From assembly GCA_947457715.1 (NCBI GenBank), contig CANGXK010000115.1, positions 1-7,802 on the forward strand: 7,802 nt of DNA, in the 5' to 3' direction. Made by a program: the position numbers and the translations under genes. Source of the stretch: Gemmatimonadota bacterium. Its GTDB lineage: Bacteria > Gemmatimonadota > Gemmatimonadetes > Gemmatimonadales > Gemmatimonadaceae. Below, in pieces: positions 6,888 through 7,802 of this stretch. Position 1 is the first letter of the stretch. The number at the start of each line of letters is the position of its first letter. A model generated the notes under the pieces. It was not told where the DNA came from. It saw only the letters and a program-made list of their open reading frames with translations, and did not search any database.

Positions 6888-7051
6888 ACGATGATCTTCC
6901 CGGGGCAAGGTGTGGGTCATACGTTGCTTCGTGTGCACTCGCACGGCAATGCCGTGGAGGCAATGCCGTGGAGGCAATGCCGTGGAGGCAATGCCGTGGA
7001 GGTAATGCCGTGCGGTACCCGCGCGCGCGAGCATTCCCTCCGAGATCCTCG
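6888..7051. promoter_or_regulatory. Divergent promoter region of the amidase unit and the small exported gene
   Basis: These 164 bases separate two divergent starts and must hold both promoters. A five-unit 14-bp repeat array occupies 6945-7014, ending 57 bases from the amidase start and 37 bases from the start at 7052. An alternating CGCGCGCGCG run (7020-7029), a sequence type prone to Z-DNA, lies next to it. I could not identify consensus -35/-10 boxes with confidence. Confidence 0.5.
6945..7014. repeat. Tandem 14-bp repeat array, five units
   Basis: The unit GGCAATGCCGTGGA occurs four times exactly (6945-6958, 6959-6972, 6973-6986, 6987-7000), then once in a diverged form GGTAATGCCGTGCG (7001-7014). 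Every exact unit contains the dyad GGCA-A-TGCC. At the left edge the dyad extends to CACGGCA-A-TGCCGTG (6942-6956). The unit length is not a multiple of three, so the array is unlikely to be coding. It is a minisatellite-type array and a candidate for copy-number change by slippage. Confidence 0.95.
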
Positions 7052-7438
7052 ATGCGCAATCCGATCGCCCGTGTGGCCCTCCTTCTCGCCGTCCTGGCGG
7101 CGGCGAGTCATTCGGCGCAGGCGCAGCCCACGGCGCGCGTGCTGCGCATCGCCTCGACGGTACTGAACGACACGCGCGCTGTGCACGTGCAGCTGCGCGC
7201 CTTCTTCGAACTGGCGGTGGCGTCCCCCAACTACAATCTCACCGGCGACGCGCACCGCTTCGCGATGCCAGCGCAGATCATGGCCAACGCCCGCGAGCTC
7301 TGTGGTGATCTGGACGGCACGCGCAAAGCGATCTCGGCGGCACTCGATCTCTCGAATCGCATCGCGCGGCTCGACGAGCGACAGAAAACCGCCGTGCAGG
7401 TCATGCTGCGCCGGTCGCTGGCGAACCACATGCCGTGA
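7052..7438 (+). CDS. Small exported protein of unknown function
   Basis: The 128-residue product has a clear signal peptide (VALLLAVLAAASHSAQA, cleavage about A24|Q25). That leaves a mature chain of about 104 residues, apparently mostly helical: ARVLRIASTVLNDTRAVHVQ, then FFELAVASPNYN, MANARELCGDLDG and a C-terminal TAVQVMLRRSLANHMP. It has one cysteine in the mature part, no lipobox and no membrane segment beyond the signal. I do not recognise the family. The ATG at 7052 is chosen because it puts the signal at the N-terminus; the frame stays open upstream to 6968 but only through the repeat array. It is divergent from the amidase, so shared regulation through the 164-base region is possible. 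Codon use looks like that of its neighbours. Confidence 0.75.
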   Translation: MRNPIARVALLLAVLAAASHSAQAQPTARVLRIASTVLNDTRAVHVQLRAFFELAVASPNYNLTGDAHRFAMPAQIMANARELCGDLDGTRKAISAALDLSNRIARLDERQKTAVQVMLRRSLANHMP

Positions 7439-7478
7439 CGGTTGCACAGCGTGCATGGTGTGCCGGATCGGACAGGAA

Positions 7479-7551
7479 CGGATAGGAACGGAAACGGGCG
7501 ACTCCTACCTGAACGGATTCGAACGGATACCAGCAGAGAACAACGGATCGG
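7479..7551 (+). repeat. Dispersed repeat copy A
   Basis: This 73-base copy begins CGGATAGGAACGGAAACGGG and ends AACGGATCGG. Aligned by eye to the reverse complement of copy B it has 61 identical positions of 73 and no gaps. The core ACGGA recurs at 7478, 7488, 7513, 7523 and 7543, giving spacings of 10, 25, 10 and 20 bases. It starts 41 bases after the stop of the small exported gene. Confidence 0.9.
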
Positions 7552-7568
7552 CGCATCCTGTTCACCTG

Positions 7569-7614
7569 GCATTTTCGTGTCGCCAATGATGTCCAATTTC
7601 AAGCATGAAAACGC
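7569..7614. other. Imperfect stem-loop in the spacer between repeat copies A and B
   Basis: GCATTTTCGTG (7569-7579) can pair with CATGAAAACGC (7604-7614) in 10 of 11 positions, counting one G-U pair, around a 24-base loop. A second perfect hairpin, AAGATC/GATCTT with a 6-base loop, sits at 7629-7646. The spacer is about 51% G+C, lower than the surrounding genes. Whether it is transcribed is unknown. Confidence 0.4.
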
Positions 7615-7662
7615 AGATGCAAGTCCTCAAGATCAGTGCCGATCTTCGACGACCGCGCAGGA

Positions 7663-7735
7663 CAGATCCGTTCCTCTCCGCTCGTATCCGTTCGTATCCG
7701 TTCAAGCCCGAGTCGCCTGTTTCCGTTCGTATCCG
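7663..7735 (-). repeat. Dispersed repeat copy B, inverted relative to copy A
   Basis: Read on the minus strand this 73-base copy begins CGGATACGAACGGAAACAGG and contains back-to-back decamers GAACGGATAC. It lies 111 bases from copy A in opposite orientation, so A and B could form a very long imperfect stem in single-stranded DNA or RNA, or be the termini of a 257-bp miniature element (7479-7735). Confidence 0.9.
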
Positions 7736-7765
7736 TCTCCCCGTGCGCCGCACCGGAGCCGGGTC

Positions 7766-7802
7766 GACGGATAGAAACGGAAACCAGCGATCCCAGCCTG
7801 AA
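7766..7802 (+). repeat. Dispersed repeat copy C, cut by the window end
   Basis: The 37 bases beginning GACGGATAGAAACGGAAACC match the start of copy B read on the other strand (28 of 37 positions by eye, the first 19 nearly perfect). B and C are divergent around a GC-rich linker (7738-7765). The rest of this copy lies beyond the window. Confidence 0.8.

Larger units (their letters stand above)
7439..7802. other. Gene-free right end filled by a dispersed repeat family
   Basis: I see no believable gene here. Short open frames in this stretch translate the repeats into low-complexity strings rich in R, T, G and N. It holds a small hairpin just after the upstream stop (TGCAC/GTGCA, 7443-7455), repeat copy A (7479-7551), a spacer of about 51% G+C with two stem-loops (7552-7662), inverted copy B (7663-7735), a GC-rich linker, and copy C running off the window edge. 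Confidence 0.6.

Noticed and set aside
6945..7014. CRISPR array
   Set aside because: The repeats are 14 bp and directly adjacent with no unique spacers, and no cas gene is visible.
6888..7034. Longer amidase starting at 7034 or 6920
   Set aside because: The 7034 start adds residues encoded by the tandem repeat and both hide the signal peptide. The ATG at 6887 has a purine-rich GGGAAG upstream.
5565..7166. A 533-codon open frame on the plus strand opposite the amidase
   Set aside because: It is antisense to a gene with an intact catalytic triad, runs through the 14-bp repeat array, and its translation is the Arg/Gly/His/Val-rich type expected from the complementary strand of a GC-rich gene.
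7479..7735. Integron attC site or insertion sequence ends
   Set aside because: There is no recognisable R'/R'' core (GTTRRRY/RYYYAAC), no integrase or transposase, and no visible target duplication. A miniature element remains possible and is listed as a finding.
7442..7774. Short open frames on both strands in the right-end repeat region
   Set aside because: Their translations simply read the ACGGA repeats and change with frame. No start signal or domain is present.

Overview
The window looks like chromosomal DNA from a GC-rich, Gram-negative-type bacterium. Gemmatimonadota (Gemmatimonas-like) is my best guess. This rests on the overall style: high G+C, many exported hydrolases whose signal peptides end in A|Q, weak or absent Shine-Dalgarno sites, and an AraC-type regulator with a degenerate receiver-like N-terminus. 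No rRNA, marker gene or database search supports it.

Layout. Bases 111-941 (+) encode an AraC-type helix-turn-helix regulator. A 392-base gene-free stretch rich in inverted repeats follows. Then comes an exported DUF885-like protein (1334-3073, +) that seems to lack the family's HExxPGH metal-binding motif. It converges on a small orphan gene (3129-3548, -), with a strong hairpin between their 3' ends. Upstream of that small gene lies a two-gene minus-strand unit: an exported amidase-signature enzyme (5145-6887) followed after 17 bases by an exported M20 metallopeptidase (3817-5127). The amidase is divergent from a small exported protein of unknown function (7052-7438, +). The region between those two starts carries five tandem 14-bp repeats. 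The last 364 bases hold no convincing gene but contain three copies of a roughly 73-bp repeat in alternating orientation, built on the core ACGGA.

Functional reading. The amidase, the M20 peptidase and probably the DUF885-like protein all carry signal peptides and would act in the periplasm or outside the cell. Together they suggest breakdown of peptides or amides for nutrition (inference). The regulator is not clearly tied to them.

I found no defence system, CRISPR array, prophage, transposase or RNA gene. The most unusual material is non-coding: the alternating dispersed repeat at the right end and the 14-bp repeat array at the divergent promoter. Neither demonstrates a new system.
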